From positions 1,798,001 through 1,862,000 of the forward strand of contig UGGS01000001.1 of NCBI GenBank assembly GCA_900450595.1: a DNA stretch of 64,000 nucleotides, in the 5' to 3' direction. The position numbers and the translations under genes are program-made. The notes under the pieces are model-generated. The model made no database searches. It was given only the letters and a program-made list of their open reading frames with translations, and was not told the origin of the DNA. This stretch comes from [Flavobacterium] thermophilum. Its GTDB lineage: Bacteria > Bacillota > Bacilli > Bacillales > Anoxybacillaceae. Positions 41,681 through 49,647 of this stretch are shown here, in pieces (position 1 is the stretch's first letter; the number at the start of each line of letters is the position of its first letter).

Positions 41681-42604
41681 TTACATCACCCGTTTTGTCT
41701 GTTCCTCCAATGCCGCCGATGGTTGCTCCTGTTTGCCGCTTTGTTGCCCATGGCGGCTCGTCACGAGCAAGTAAATCACGACAAAATAACCGATATAGGC
41801 GATCATTTCCTCGAGCGACGGCATTGATGAATAGCCAAACAACGCTTTTAAAAAGACGCCGACTTCGCCGGAAAAGACAGGGGCGACGCCATGGTCGCGC
41901 ACGTAATGTTCGTAATCGATCGGATGTTCCGGAAGCAGCCACGTCAAATCGTATACATGCGGCATGACGCTGCCGATGAGGCCGATATCCTGCATCATCG
42001 AAATGGCTTGCACGAGCAGTCCAGCGGCAATTAGGACGATAAACGCGCCGGTGACTTTAAAGAACGTCTTCAACGGAATGCGCATCGTCCCTTTAAAGAA
42101 GAAGTAGCTGACGAAAGCAGCAATGGCAACCCCAGTTGCCGCTCCCCATCCTTGCATCGCCGCTCCGATGTTGCCGTGCGTAATCGCAGCGAAGAAGAAG
42201 ACCGTTTCCACTCCTTCACGCAACACGACCAAAAACGAGTGAATGACCATGCCGACGACATTGCCGGCGGTGACAAACTGATCCATTTTCCCTTCCAAGC
42301 TTTTTTTCATGTCCCGGCTGTGTTCGGCCATCCAGAACACCATTTGCGTCAACAGCAGCGTGGAAACGATCATGATGCCGATCTTTAAATATATCTCGCT
42401 TCCCATTGCCGCAAAACCGGTAAAGACAAGCTGAAACAACATGGCGACACCGACGCTCGCCGCCACAGCGAGAGCGGCGCCAAGCCATACGTATTTCGTG
42501 TATTCGCGGTGACCGACCCGTTTCAAATACGAGGTGATGATGCCAACGATCAGCAGCGCTTCCAGTGCTTCGCGAAACGTAATGAGCAGCGCTTGAACTT
42601 CCAT
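41681..42604 (-). CDS. FTR1-family high-affinity iron permease
   Basis: This 307-residue membrane protein has about seven helices. The two iron-passage motifs REALE (in TFREALEALLIVG, near 11-15) and REGVE (in VVLREGVETVFFF, near 134-138) are the hallmark REXXE signatures of EfeU/Ftr1. It would move Fe(III) across the membrane. It lies 26 bases after the Fur-controlled membrane-anchored protein gene, and the pair ends in a strong terminator. No adjacent EfeB-type peroxidase is visible. A loop of about 40 residues (near 225-265) is longer than I expect. Confidence 0.9.
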   Translation of the reverse strand: MEVQALLITFREALEALLIVGIITSYLKRVGHREYTKYVWLGAALAVAASVGVAMLFQLVFTGFAAMGSEIYLKIGIMIVSTLLLTQMVFWMAEHSRDMKKSLEGKMDQFVTAGNVVGMVIHSFLVVLREGVETVFFFAAITHGNIGAAMQGWGAATGVAIAAFVSYFFFKGTMRIPLKTFFKVTGAFIVLIAAGLLVQAISMMQDIGLIGSVMPHVYDLTWLLPEHPIDYEHYVRDHGVAPVFSGEVGVFLKALFGYSSMPSLEEMIAYIGYFVVIYLLVTSRHGQQSGKQEQPSAALEEQTKRVM

Positions 42605-42630
42605 GCCCCCGCCTCCCCTTCACATGTAAA

Positions 42631-43392
42631 CTAAGCCCGTTTCCGACGTCGCACATAAATCAAGGCAGTGCCAATGATGATCGCAACGATGATAATGAGA
42701 GGAATCCAGTTTTTTGGTTTCGACAAATCCGTCCATTCCTTTTTTTTCACTTCATCCGGTTTTTCTGTAGCACTGTCCGAAAAATGGCCAACTTCTAAGC
42801 TTTTCAAACCGAATTGTTGTTGCAGCACGGTTAAAATAGTCTCTTTGCTTTTTTTAAACGCATTGATGTCCGATTTTTTCTCGCCGACGCCAAATAACCC
42901 CGGGTTGCCAAGCGACTGCAGAGCCTTGTCAAACTCGGTGCGCAGCTGTTTGTCAAGCGCAGGGTCTTTCCCTTGGATGATTGGCGACAGCGCCTCATAC
43001 GTCGCAAACGCCTTCGCCAACAGCCGCTTGCTCGTGTCGTACTGATCAAAGTTCGCCTCAATATTGTCCAAACGTCGGGCGATATTGAGCACTAAAATTT
43101 TTTCCATGTCTTTGATCACTGCCTGGCGGTCCTTCGCTTCGATGGCTGCAAGCACGGCCTTGGACGGCTCAGGTCCCATATGCATGTCGATTTCTTCTTT
43201 TATGGTTCCGAAAATTTCCTTCGCTGCGGCAAAGTTCGGCGGCTGCTCGTTCAACTTTTCTTTCATCTCTTTATACGCCTCAGCAACCGCTTCTTTGTTC
43301 GGATCTCCATACGAATAGGCGAACACTTTCAGCGGAATGAGATTGAGAATAATGATCACTGCTATGTAAAAAAAGAAACGGGATGTTTTCAC
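42631..43392 (-). CDS. Membrane-anchored extracellular helical protein, Fur-controlled (FTR1 partner)
   Basis: The 253-residue protein has an N-terminal signal segment (about 5-26, ending KVFA), an extracellular alpha-helical part (about 27-215) and one C-terminal membrane helix (about 228-246) with a basic RRRKRA tail. It has no PepSY or cupredoxin motif. The helical part seems to hold two related modules, each with a long helix pair. I expect it to present iron to the FTR1 permease, but that is inference from the shared Fur-box promoter. GTG at 43392 follows AGGAGGGGC. Upstream codons overlap the promoter. Confidence 0.6.
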   Translation of the reverse strand: MKTSRFFFYIAVIIILNLIPLKVFAYSYGDPNKEAVAEAYKEMKEKLNEQPPNFAAAKEIFGTIKEEIDMHMGPEPSKAVLAAIEAKDRQAVIKDMEKILVLNIARRLDNIEANFDQYDTSKRLLAKAFATYEALSPIIQGKDPALDKQLRTEFDKALQSLGNPGLFGVGEKKSDINAFKKSKETILTVLQQQFGLKSLEVGHFSDSATEKPDEVKKKEWTDLSKPKNWIPLIIIVAIIIGTALIYVRRRKRA

Positions 43393-43417
43393 GTTTCTGC
43401 CCCTCCTATCAAGAACA

Positions 43418-43446
43418 ATGATAATCATTATCATCATCGTTGTCAA
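43418..43446 (-). promoter_or_regulatory. Promoter with perfect Fur box (FTR1 unit)
   Basis: On the minus strand TTGACA (43441-43446) and TATCAT (43418-43423) are 17 bases apart. The palindrome TGATAATCATTATCA (43419-43433; plus-strand reading) is a perfect core Fur box and covers the -10 and half the spacer, so iron-loaded Fur should block RNA polymerase. Confidence 0.9.
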
Positions 43447-43485
43447 TATAGAAAAAAACGGCCGGCGGCCAGATGCGGCCGCCCC

Positions 43486-44247
43486 TCACGAACAATGGCG
43501 CTCCCGCTCCAAAGAAAGCACATGCGCTTTGGGGTCAATGACAGCTTTTTTGACCGGGCGGCGCATTTCCTTCCAGATGGCCGGGATGACCGCGGTTATA
43601 TAAGCGGTGAACTTGATGAACGAACGGCCGGTCGTCCGCACTTGATAGCGGATCGGCACTTCTTTCAAGCGAAACCCTTTGCGCACTAAATTGAGCGTCA
43701 GCACTTGGGCGTAATTGTAATCATGAATGATTTCCGCCTCTTCCATCGCTTGGCGGGAAAACGCGCGCATCCCCGACTGCCCGTCATACAACCGCTGGCC
43801 GAGAAGGAGCGACTGCAGCCACGTAAAGGCATAGTTGCCGAGGCGTCGGTGCCATTTCATGCCGCGAATCGTGCCAAGGAAGCGCGAGCCGATCGTATAG
43901 TCCGCTTCACCGGTGAAAATCGGCGCCAAAAGGTCAGGAATTTGTTCCGGCGGATATTCGTTGTCAGCATCGATCATCACGCCGATATCCGCGCCAAGAC
44001 GGACACACTCTTCAAGCCCTCGCCGCACCGCCGCCCCGAGGCCGCGGTTTTCCGGCCAGCGGCAAATGTAGTCCGCTCCCGCTTCTTTCGCCGCTTCAGC
44101 GGTCCGGTCGGTTGACCCGTCATCAATGACCAAGACGCTGACCTCTACATCGGGATGGAAATGACGCGGAATGCGGCGGATGACATCTCCAATCGCTTCT
44201 TCTTCATTGTGCGCCGGCAAAAAGACGATGACGCGCTGCTTCTTCAT
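43486..44247 (-). CDS. Family 2 glycosyltransferase, dolichol/polyprenol-phosphate sugar synthase type
   Basis: The 253-residue GT-A enzyme has FLPAHNEEEAIGDVI (9-23), VLVIDDGSTDRTAE with a DDGS motif (near 40-53), the catalytic DXD variant MIDADNEYPP (near 90) and a DGQSGMRAFSRQAM block. This is the DPM1-like pattern of enzymes that move a sugar from a nucleotide to a polyprenyl phosphate. It has no C-terminal membrane domain, so it is cytoplasmic or peripheral. ATG follows AAAGGAGGAG and overlaps the preceding phosphatase gene by 44 bases. It is last in a four-gene set. Confidence 0.85.
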   Translation of the reverse strand: MKKQRVIVFLPAHNEEEAIGDVIRRIPRHFHPDVEVSVLVIDDGSTDRTAEAAKEAGADYICRWPENRGLGAAVRRGLEECVRLGADIGVMIDADNEYPPEQIPDLLAPIFTGEADYTIGSRFLGTIRGMKWHRRLGNYAFTWLQSLLLGQRLYDGQSGMRAFSRQAMEEAEIIHDYNYAQVLTLNLVRKGFRLKEVPIRYQVRTTGRSFIKFTAYITAVIPAIWKEMRRPVKKAVIDPKAHVLSLERERHCS

Positions 44248-45700
44248 CGCTCTCCTCCTTTCTCATCGCCTCGATCAAAACCGGACCACGGCTATGGCTC
44301 GGATACGGCGCGCCGAGCAAATAGGCGATCGTCGGCGCCAGCGAAACGAGGCTTTTTTTCTCATCGACTCGTTTTCCTGCCTCAATCGCCGGGCCGTATA
44401 GAAAAAACGGCACATACCTCTCCCCTTCATCGAGGTGGCCGTGGCCGCCGATGCCATCCGCTTGGCCATGGTCGGCGCAGACAATCAATGTCGCGCGCTC
44501 GAGCTCGCCCCGTTCCTCAAGCCAGCCGACAAACTCCGCGATCAACGCATCGGCTTCTTCAATTTTTTCGATATACTCGTCATACAGCACACCGCGGCTA
44601 TGGCCGGTCTGGTCGGTGGCGATCAATTGCACGACAAGCAAGTCCGGGTGCTGCTCTTCCACAATGCGTTTCGCCCGCTCGATAATATAGCGGTCAGCTA
44701 GTTCGTTAGGCATGACGGCCGTCACCGTTTCGACATCGTCGCCGAACGAATCGACCAAATGAGCGATGCCAAGCAAGCGGCCCGTTTTCCCTGCCTTGCG
44801 GAGCGAATCGAAAATCGTCTCCACTTTCGCCCCAAGCTTCCATACCATATTGGACCGGATGCCGTGCTCAAACGGATACGTCCCCGTCAGCATCGAGGTG
44901 AAGCAAACGACCGTGCGCGCCGGATAGACGGTTTCCATTTGCGCAAATTCCGTCCCTTGCGCGCGCAGCCGCTTTAAAAACGGGGCGTTGGCCGCTTCAA
45001 ACCGGTCTTTGCGCATCCCATCAATCACGATGACATACACTTTGTCACTGACCGGCACGGTTGGACTCGGCACATTGTTCGTATAAGTCGGAATGATCTC
45101 CGGCTGCCAGTCGAACAAATTCCGATGCAAAATCCATGAAAACAGCCACACCCCAGCGGCAAACAGCCAAAGCGCCCCGCACAGCGGCGCCAAAGCCGCT
45201 CCTTGATCGATCTGCTGCGAAGCGTATTCCCATACAGACAAAAGAAGAAAACATTTTGGCAGCTGCTCTTGGGCGTTGCCGCTCGTCGAATCGCTGTTTT
45301 TCAGCACCAGCTTCCAAAAGCGGGTGAAATTCCACCACGACGTGCCGATGCGCAAATGGTAATAAAGCGTTCCCCAAAAAAAGACGGTAAAGAAAAAGTA
45401 AAGCCCCGACGCCAACAACAACAACGACGCATCAGCGAACGACCAAACGATGAGAAACACGACATAAGGGATCCATAAATAATTGCGCAAAAACAATGGA
45501 TAATCGTAGACATAGTAGATGACAAACAGCGGCAACGCCGCCGCCAGACCGAGCAGCCACCCCCATGAGCCGCCCATCCAATCAGCGGCATGGTAGATCA
45601 TCATCGTTCCCACGACAAAAATCGGCGTGAACGGTTTCCCTTCGTTCAACAAATTCCAGCAGCGCGCCGCGATTTTTTCGAATCGTGATGCTTCTTTCAT
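44204..45700 (-). CDS. Membrane-bound alkaline-phosphatase-superfamily phosphodiesterase
   Basis: The 498-residue protein has an N-terminal membrane domain with about six helices (25-205), then an extracytoplasmic domain of the type-I phosphodiesterase/nucleotide pyrophosphatase group. Metal and nucleophile motifs: VIVIDGMRKDR (near 223), ARTVVCFTSMLTGTYP with Thr or Ser as nucleophile (near 262), TDQTGHSRG (near 370) and VCADHGQAD (near 415). The substrate could be a lipid-linked phosphate group. The ATG at 45700 overlaps the previous stop as ATGA and follows GGGAGAGG. Confidence 0.78.
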   Translation of the reverse strand: MKEASRFEKIAARCWNLLNEGKPFTPIFVVGTMMIYHAADWMGGSWGWLLGLAAALPLFVIYYVYDYPLFLRNYLWIPYVVFLIVWSFADASLLLLASGLYFFFTVFFWGTLYYHLRIGTSWWNFTRFWKLVLKNSDSTSGNAQEQLPKCFLLLSVWEYASQQIDQGAALAPLCGALWLFAAGVWLFSWILHRNLFDWQPEIIPTYTNNVPSPTVPVSDKVYVIVIDGMRKDRFEAANAPFLKRLRAQGTEFAQMETVYPARTVVCFTSMLTGTYPFEHGIRSNMVWKLGAKVETIFDSLRKAGKTGRLLGIAHLVDSFGDDVETVTAVMPNELADRYIIERAKRIVEEQHPDLLVVQLIATDQTGHSRGVLYDEYIEKIEEADALIAEFVGWLEERGELERATLIVCADHGQADGIGGHGHLDEGERYVPFFLYGPAIEAGKRVDEKKSLVSLAPTIAYLLGAPYPSHSRGPVLIEAMRKEESDEEAARHRLFAGAQ

Positions 45701-46629
45701 CGCCTCTCCCTTTCCTTTCTCCATACGCTCCGCACCGCCTGCCAGTCGGACCGCCAAAACCACAATACCGCGGCACCAGCGGCGTAAGAAAACAGAAATT
45801 TAAAGGCATGTGTCAACACCGCGGCCATATACGCCACATCCCACGGTGCACCAACCGTAGTTAAGGCAAACCCCATCACCGCCTCATACGTTCCGAGTCC
45901 ACCGGGAGCGATTTGGGCAATTTGTCCGGAAACGGTCGCGCTGTTTGCCCACACCGCCTGTCCAAAGGAAAGCGGGATGCCGACTGCTTTCGCGATCACG
46001 CCAATGACGGCCGCTTCACACAACCAGCTCGCCGCCACAGCCGCAGCGATCTCCACACCGCGGCGGCCCTGCAACACCGTCCGCCACCGGCGCCATAACC
46101 GTTCGAGGCGGAGCGGACGGCGAAACACGATCACGGTCAGCATGAACCCGGCCGCAACGGCCGCTGCCAAGAGAGAAATGCGGGGAATGTAATGCATATA
46201 CGCATACATCCCAATGACAGTCAATCCACCAAGCACCGCCATATCAAGGAGCCGCATCACCGCCACCGATTCAATGGCCTCGCTGGCTGAAACACCGGGC
46301 TGGCGGGCAAGCAAAGCCATACGCACAGCATCACCGATTTTCACTGGGGCTAGATGGTTAACAAACAAACTAAGCAGCACGGCACGCCAATAAACAGAGA
46401 AGGCGATTGGCTTTCCGACATATCGCTTCCACGCCCACGCCCGCAGCCAAAACGACAAGCCATATACGAAAGCAGCGGCAGCCATCTCGATCGGGCGGCT
46501 GACTAGCCTGGATAGATGATGGAGCATCTGCCGGCCGTCAAAGTAGCGGTATGTCAACCAAGCGGAAAAGAAAAGAAGCGCGAGCCCAGCTGCTTGCAAC
46601 GCCGCTTTAGCCGCCGGTTTACCGCTCAT
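45697..46629 (-). CDS. Flippase-like membrane protein (UPF0104/LPG synthase TM family)
   Basis: The 310-residue protein has eight or nine membrane helices. Family landmarks are the loop LFVNHLAPVKIGDAVRMALL (near 78-97) and the motif AQIAPGGLGTYEAVMGFAL (near 238-256), both typical of the YbhN/AglD/MprF-N-like family. Members take part in lipid glycosylation or lipid aminoacylation. It starts inside the epimerase gene (11-base overlap) and shares an ATGA junction with the next gene, so the four genes are translationally linked. Confidence 0.82.
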   Translation of the reverse strand: MSGKPAAKAALQAAGLALLFFSAWLTYRYFDGRQMLHHLSRLVSRPIEMAAAAFVYGLSFWLRAWAWKRYVGKPIAFSVYWRAVLLSLFVNHLAPVKIGDAVRMALLARQPGVSASEAIESVAVMRLLDMAVLGGLTVIGMYAYMHYIPRISLLAAAVAAGFMLTVIVFRRPLRLERLWRRWRTVLQGRRGVEIAAAVAASWLCEAAVIGVIAKAVGIPLSFGQAVWANSATVSGQIAQIAPGGLGTYEAVMGFALTTVGAPWDVAYMAAVLTHAFKFLFSYAAGAAVLWFWRSDWQAVRSVWRKERERR

Positions 46630-47563
46630 ATTCACGCGCCCACGCCACCGTGTGGGCGAGCCCTTCGGCAAACGCCACCTTCGGCTTGTAACCAAACGCC
46701 CGCTCCGCCTTCGTGATGTCCGCCCATGTCGCTTTCACATCGCCTTTCCGCTCCGGCGCGTGCACGATTTTCAGATCGGGAAAGTGCTTCCGCAACTCAG
46801 CGAGCAGCTGCTCCATGGTGACGGGCGCCCCGGCGCCCAAGTTGAACACTTCGCTTCGCCCACCGCTGCGGTGAAGTGCTGCGATCATGCCCTCCACAAT
46901 ATCATCGATGTACGTATAATCACGCGCCGTTCCTTTGCCATATACGACAATCTCCTCGCCCGCCAGCAATCGGCGCAAAAACGTGCCGATCGCCATATCC
47001 GGACGACCCCACGGCCCGTAAACGGTGAAATAGCGAAAAATCGTCATTTGGTAGCCATACAAATGGGCATAGGCATGACAAAACGACTCCGCTCCGTATT
47101 TCGCCGCCGCATACGGCGAAACGACGCGGCCGTCAGCCATCTCTTCCCGGAGCGGGACGTTGCCGCGGTCGCCGTACACCGATGACGATGAGGCAAACAG
47201 CACGTGCGCCGCACCCGCTTCCCCCGCCGCCGCCAACACATTGACCGTCGCTTTGATGTCATAATCGATATACGCGAGCGGCTCCTCGAGGGAATACGGC
47301 ACGCCCGGCAGCGCCGCCAAATGGTAGACGACATCGGGGCGAAACTCGACCAGCCACCTTTTCGTTCGCTCCCCATCAAGCAAATCCAAGCGGACAAGCG
47401 GCACCCGACCGCCGGTGAGCGCGTGAAACTGCCGCTCCTTCCGCTCAACAGGATAGTACGGATGAAAACAATCGATCGCTGCCACTTCATGACCTTGTTC
47501 ATGCAGATGAGCGGCCAAATGACTGCCAATAAATCCCGCTCCCCCGGTCACCACCACTTTCAT
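46619..47563 (-). CDS. NAD-dependent sugar-nucleotide epimerase/dehydratase (GalE/UDP-glucuronate epimerase type)
   Basis: An extended short-chain dehydrogenase of 314 residues. The NAD motif VTGGAGFIGSH is at 5-15, the catalytic pair is in SPYAAAKYGAE (Tyr and Lys near 143-147), and the serine lies in FASSSSVYGD. The block AIDCFHPYYPVERKERQ resembles UDP-glucuronate 4-epimerases more than plain GalE. It probably supplies the activated sugar used by the following glycosyltransferases. ATG at 47563 follows GAGGTGAAGG. It heads the four-gene set; an extended -10 TGGTAAGAT lies about 45 bases upstream. Confidence 0.85.
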   Translation of the reverse strand: MKVVVTGGAGFIGSHLAAHLHEQGHEVAAIDCFHPYYPVERKERQFHALTGGRVPLVRLDLLDGERTKRWLVEFRPDVVYHLAALPGVPYSLEEPLAYIDYDIKATVNVLAAAGEAGAAHVLFASSSSVYGDRGNVPLREEMADGRVVSPYAAAKYGAESFCHAYAHLYGYQMTIFRYFTVYGPWGRPDMAIGTFLRRLLAGEEIVVYGKGTARDYTYIDDIVEGMIAALHRSGGRSEVFNLGAGAPVTMEQLLAELRKHFPDLKIVHAPERKGDVKATWADITKAERAFGYKPKVAFAEGLAHTVAWAREYER

Positions 47564-47731
47564 CGCCTTCACCTCATCATCGAATTCCATTGTCCATTAG
47601 CATCTTACCATAAACCGTCGGGGAACGTCGTGGCCAATCGGCAAAAACCAAATGTTTTCATTTCCCGCCTTGGCTCGGTGAGGCAAGCGGCAGCCCAGCC
47701 ATCGCTGCCTTCGCCCCGGATGGACGCCTGC

Positions 47732-47757
47732 AAAAAAGGGCGCCGCGCCGGACACCC
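47732..47757 (-). terminator. Terminator of the Fur-controlled lipoprotein gene
   Basis: Stem GGGTGTC / GGCGCCC (with G-U pairs) followed by TTTTTTG on the minus strand, about 12 bases after the stop codon. Confidence 0.8.
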
Positions 47758-47768
47758 TTGCTGATCAT

Positions 47769-48974
47769 TTAGTTCGCTTTCTGGATCACTTGCTGAAGCG
47801 CAGCCTCGATTTGCGGCAGCCATTTGTCACCCTCAGCTTTGTTTTTTGCCTTTGCCGCCTCTAGGTAGCGTGTCGCCTGTTCGTTCAAGTCGGTGTATGC
47901 TTTGTCGCCGAGCAGCGTTTTGATATCCTGTTCGATCATGTTAATAAAGAGCGCGCCTTCTAAGGCGGTGATCACCGACTTGTCTTGCCCCCAATTTTCT
48001 TTGCTTTCTTCATATTCGTGAAGCGCCACTTTCGCCCATCCGCGCACGAACGCATGGTTCACCGCTTTCGGATCGAGCGTTTTGACATCGGTTTGCAGGT
48101 CAAACTGTTTCAAAATGTAGTCCGCCTCCTCCGCAGCATGCCGTTTCATATACGGATAGACGGACTGATAAAACGCCCAGCCTTCCGCCTGCTCCACTTT
48201 GGCTTCTTCGGCGTTTTCCTTGGCCGCAGCCGCCGCCTTCGCCGCATAGCCGTGCGGCAGCGCTCCGCTCGCTAAATAGAATGTTTTCATCAATGTTTTG
48301 TCCACGACTTGCTTGCCGAGGGCAAATGAGAGCGCATCATCGTTTTGGACCGCTTGCTCCATTTGGGCAAACGCCCCGTTGATCGCGTCAACCAACTTCG
48401 TTCCGTAAGCCGCATCGCGCTTTTCCACAGTCGACTGCAAAATCGCGTAAAAGGTTTTGGCTTCCTCAAGCTCTTCCTTTACTTCTTCCTTATTGGCCCA
48501 ATGTTCTTCTGCTTCGGTAAACTCATGCTTGATCGTCGTGTAAAACACTTTTTGCATCAGCTTGTCAAAAATTTGCTTGACAACCAACGGCTCAAGCGAC
48601 CCGTCTTTGCCGGCGGCCAGTGCGTTGGTAATATGTTGGTCAAGCGTATCTTCAAATTCCGCGTCACGTTTTTGTACAAGCGGCTGCAGCTTTTCTTTGT
48701 AGATGCTCTCCACTTTGCCGAAGTCGACCGCCCCGCCTTGCTTCGCCTTCTCAAGCTCCGCGAGCGCTTCGCTGAACGCCCCCGCATAATCGACTTCCGC
48801 TTCTTCCTTCTCGTTCTCCGCCTTCTCTTCCTCTTTCGGCTTTTCTTGTTTTTCCACAGCCGTTTGGTTGCTGCTTTCTTTTTCTGTTCCCGCCGTCTGT
48901 TTGCTCTGGCCGCACGCGCCAAGCGCCAACGCCGCGGCGGCGAACACGGCGAGCCACTTCCATTTCAATGACAT
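47769..48974 (-). CDS. Fur-controlled lipoprotein with repeated helical modules
   Basis: The 401-residue protein starts with a lipoprotein signal (lipobox ALGAC, Cys 21), then a Glu/Lys-rich linker (22-60), then an all-helical part. Three similar modules appear near 82-165, 175-245 and 265-330. The marks are LVQKRDAEFED... and STVEKRDAAYGT..., each followed by KQIFDKLMQKVFYTT or KQVVDKTLMKTFYLA. It is not a clear EfeO (no obvious M75 HxxE signature) and I do not recognise a named family. Iron binding is inferred only from the Fur box upstream. ATG follows GGGGGGATAC. Confidence 0.62.
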   Translation of the reverse strand: MSLKWKWLAVFAAAALALGACGQSKQTAGTEKESSNQTAVEKQEKPKEEEKAENEKEEAEVDYAGAFSEALAELEKAKQGGAVDFGKVESIYKEKLQPLVQKRDAEFEDTLDQHITNALAAGKDGSLEPLVVKQIFDKLMQKVFYTTIKHEFTEAEEHWANKEEVKEELEEAKTFYAILQSTVEKRDAAYGTKLVDAINGAFAQMEQAVQNDDALSFALGKQVVDKTLMKTFYLASGALPHGYAAKAAAAAKENAEEAKVEQAEGWAFYQSVYPYMKRHAAEEADYILKQFDLQTDVKTLDPKAVNHAFVRGWAKVALHEYEESKENWGQDKSVITALEGALFINMIEQDIKTLLGDKAYTDLNEQATRYLEAAKAKNKAEGDKWLPQIEAALQQVIQKAN

Positions 48975-49005
48975 TATGTATCCCCCCGTTCACACATCCA
49001 AAAAA

Positions 49006-49020
49006 TGATAATCAATATCA
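49006..49020 (-). promoter_or_regulatory. Fur box upstream of the lipoprotein gene
   Basis: TGATAATCAATATCA differs from the perfect palindrome by one base. It lies just downstream of the -10 box at 49031-49036, a position suited to blocking early elongation. Confidence 0.85.
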
Positions 49021-49030
49021 ATACAATAAG

Positions 49031-49060
49031 ATTATAATAGAAAATGAATTTCAATGTCAA
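49031..49060 (-). promoter_or_regulatory. Promoter of the lipoprotein gene
   Basis: On the minus strand TTGACA (49055-49060) and TATAAT (49031-49036) both match consensus, with an 18-base spacer. Confidence 0.75.
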
Positions 49061-49069
49061 CACATGATG

Positions 49070-49107
49070 AAAAAGAGAGGACTCCCCTCTTGCTGAAAAT
49101 CCTCTCT
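49070..49107 (-). terminator. Second terminator after trxA
   Basis: Stem AGAGAGGA / TCCTCTCT (49074-49107), followed by TTTTC on the minus strand, directly after the first trxA terminator. Confidence 0.65.
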
Positions 49108-49130
49108 TCCTGGCTGATCACACCTTAAAT

Positions 49131-49165
49131 AAAAAAAATCCAGAGGCTTCTTCCCCTCTGGATTT
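49131..49165 (-). terminator. Terminator of trxA
   Basis: Stem AAATCCAGAGG / CCTCTGGATTT (49136-49165) followed by a further T-run on the minus strand. Confidence 0.92.
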
Positions 49166-49178
49166 CCTTCTTTCTCCG

Positions 49179-49496
49179 TTATGACACATGTTTGCCAACC
49201 AGCTGCACAAGCGCCTCTTTCGGCTGATAGCCGATCGCTTTATCGACAAGTTCGCCGTTTTTGAACACGAGCAGCGTCGGAATGCTCATGACGCCGAACT
49301 TCGACGCTGTTTCTTGGTTTTCATCGACATTCACTTTGACGATTTTCACTTTGTCGCCCATTTCGCGGTCAAGCTCTTCCAGCACCGGAGCGATCATGCG
49401 GCACGGGCCGCACCATGGCGCCCAAAAGTCAACGAGCGTGAGGCCGTCTTTCGTTTCTGCGGCGAACGTTTGGTCAGTGGCGTTGACAATCGCCAT
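49179..49496 (-). CDS. trxA: Thioredoxin
   Basis: TrxA is the main cytoplasmic disulfide reductant, recycled by thioredoxin reductase. The 105-residue protein has the active site WAPWCGPCRM (near 26-35), the cis-proline in MSIPTLLVF and the C-terminal GKHV helix. ATG at 49496 follows GGGAGGGAAT. The longer frame upstream has no ribosome binding site. It lies after the etf genes as in B. subtilis and is followed by tandem terminators. Confidence 0.98.
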   Translation of the reverse strand: MAIVNATDQTFAAETKDGLTLVDFWAPWCGPCRMIAPVLEELDREMGDKVKIVKVNVDENQETASKFGVMSIPTLLVFKNGELVDKAIGYQPKEALVQLVGKHVS

Positions 49497-49612
49497 ATGG
49501 ATTCCCTCCCATCTTCTTGAATGCTGCAAGCAAAGTATACCATGGAATGCATGTCGGCGCGAATGTTTTGCTTCGTTTCTACTATTCGCTTTTGCTGCGG
49601 AATTTATCCGTC

Positions 49613-49639
49613 AAAAAACGGGCGGCTGCAGCCGCCCGT
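49613..49639 (-). terminator. Terminator of the fadR-fadB-etfBA unit
   Basis: The perfect palindrome ACGGGCGGCTGCAGCCGCCCGT is followed by TTTTTTG on the minus strand, about 8 bases after the etfA stop. Confidence 0.92.
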
Positions 49640-49647
49640 GTTGTTCA

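Noticed and set aside
41572..41967. Plus-strand frame of 131 codons opposite the FTR1 gene end
   Set aside because: It crosses the FTR1 terminator and the antisense of conserved coding sequence and lacks a ribosome binding site.
47769..48974. Calling the lipoprotein EfeO or EfeM
   Set aside because: The Fur box and FTR1 proximity suggest it, but I cannot see the M75-type HxxE signature or a cupredoxin domain, so the specific name was withheld.
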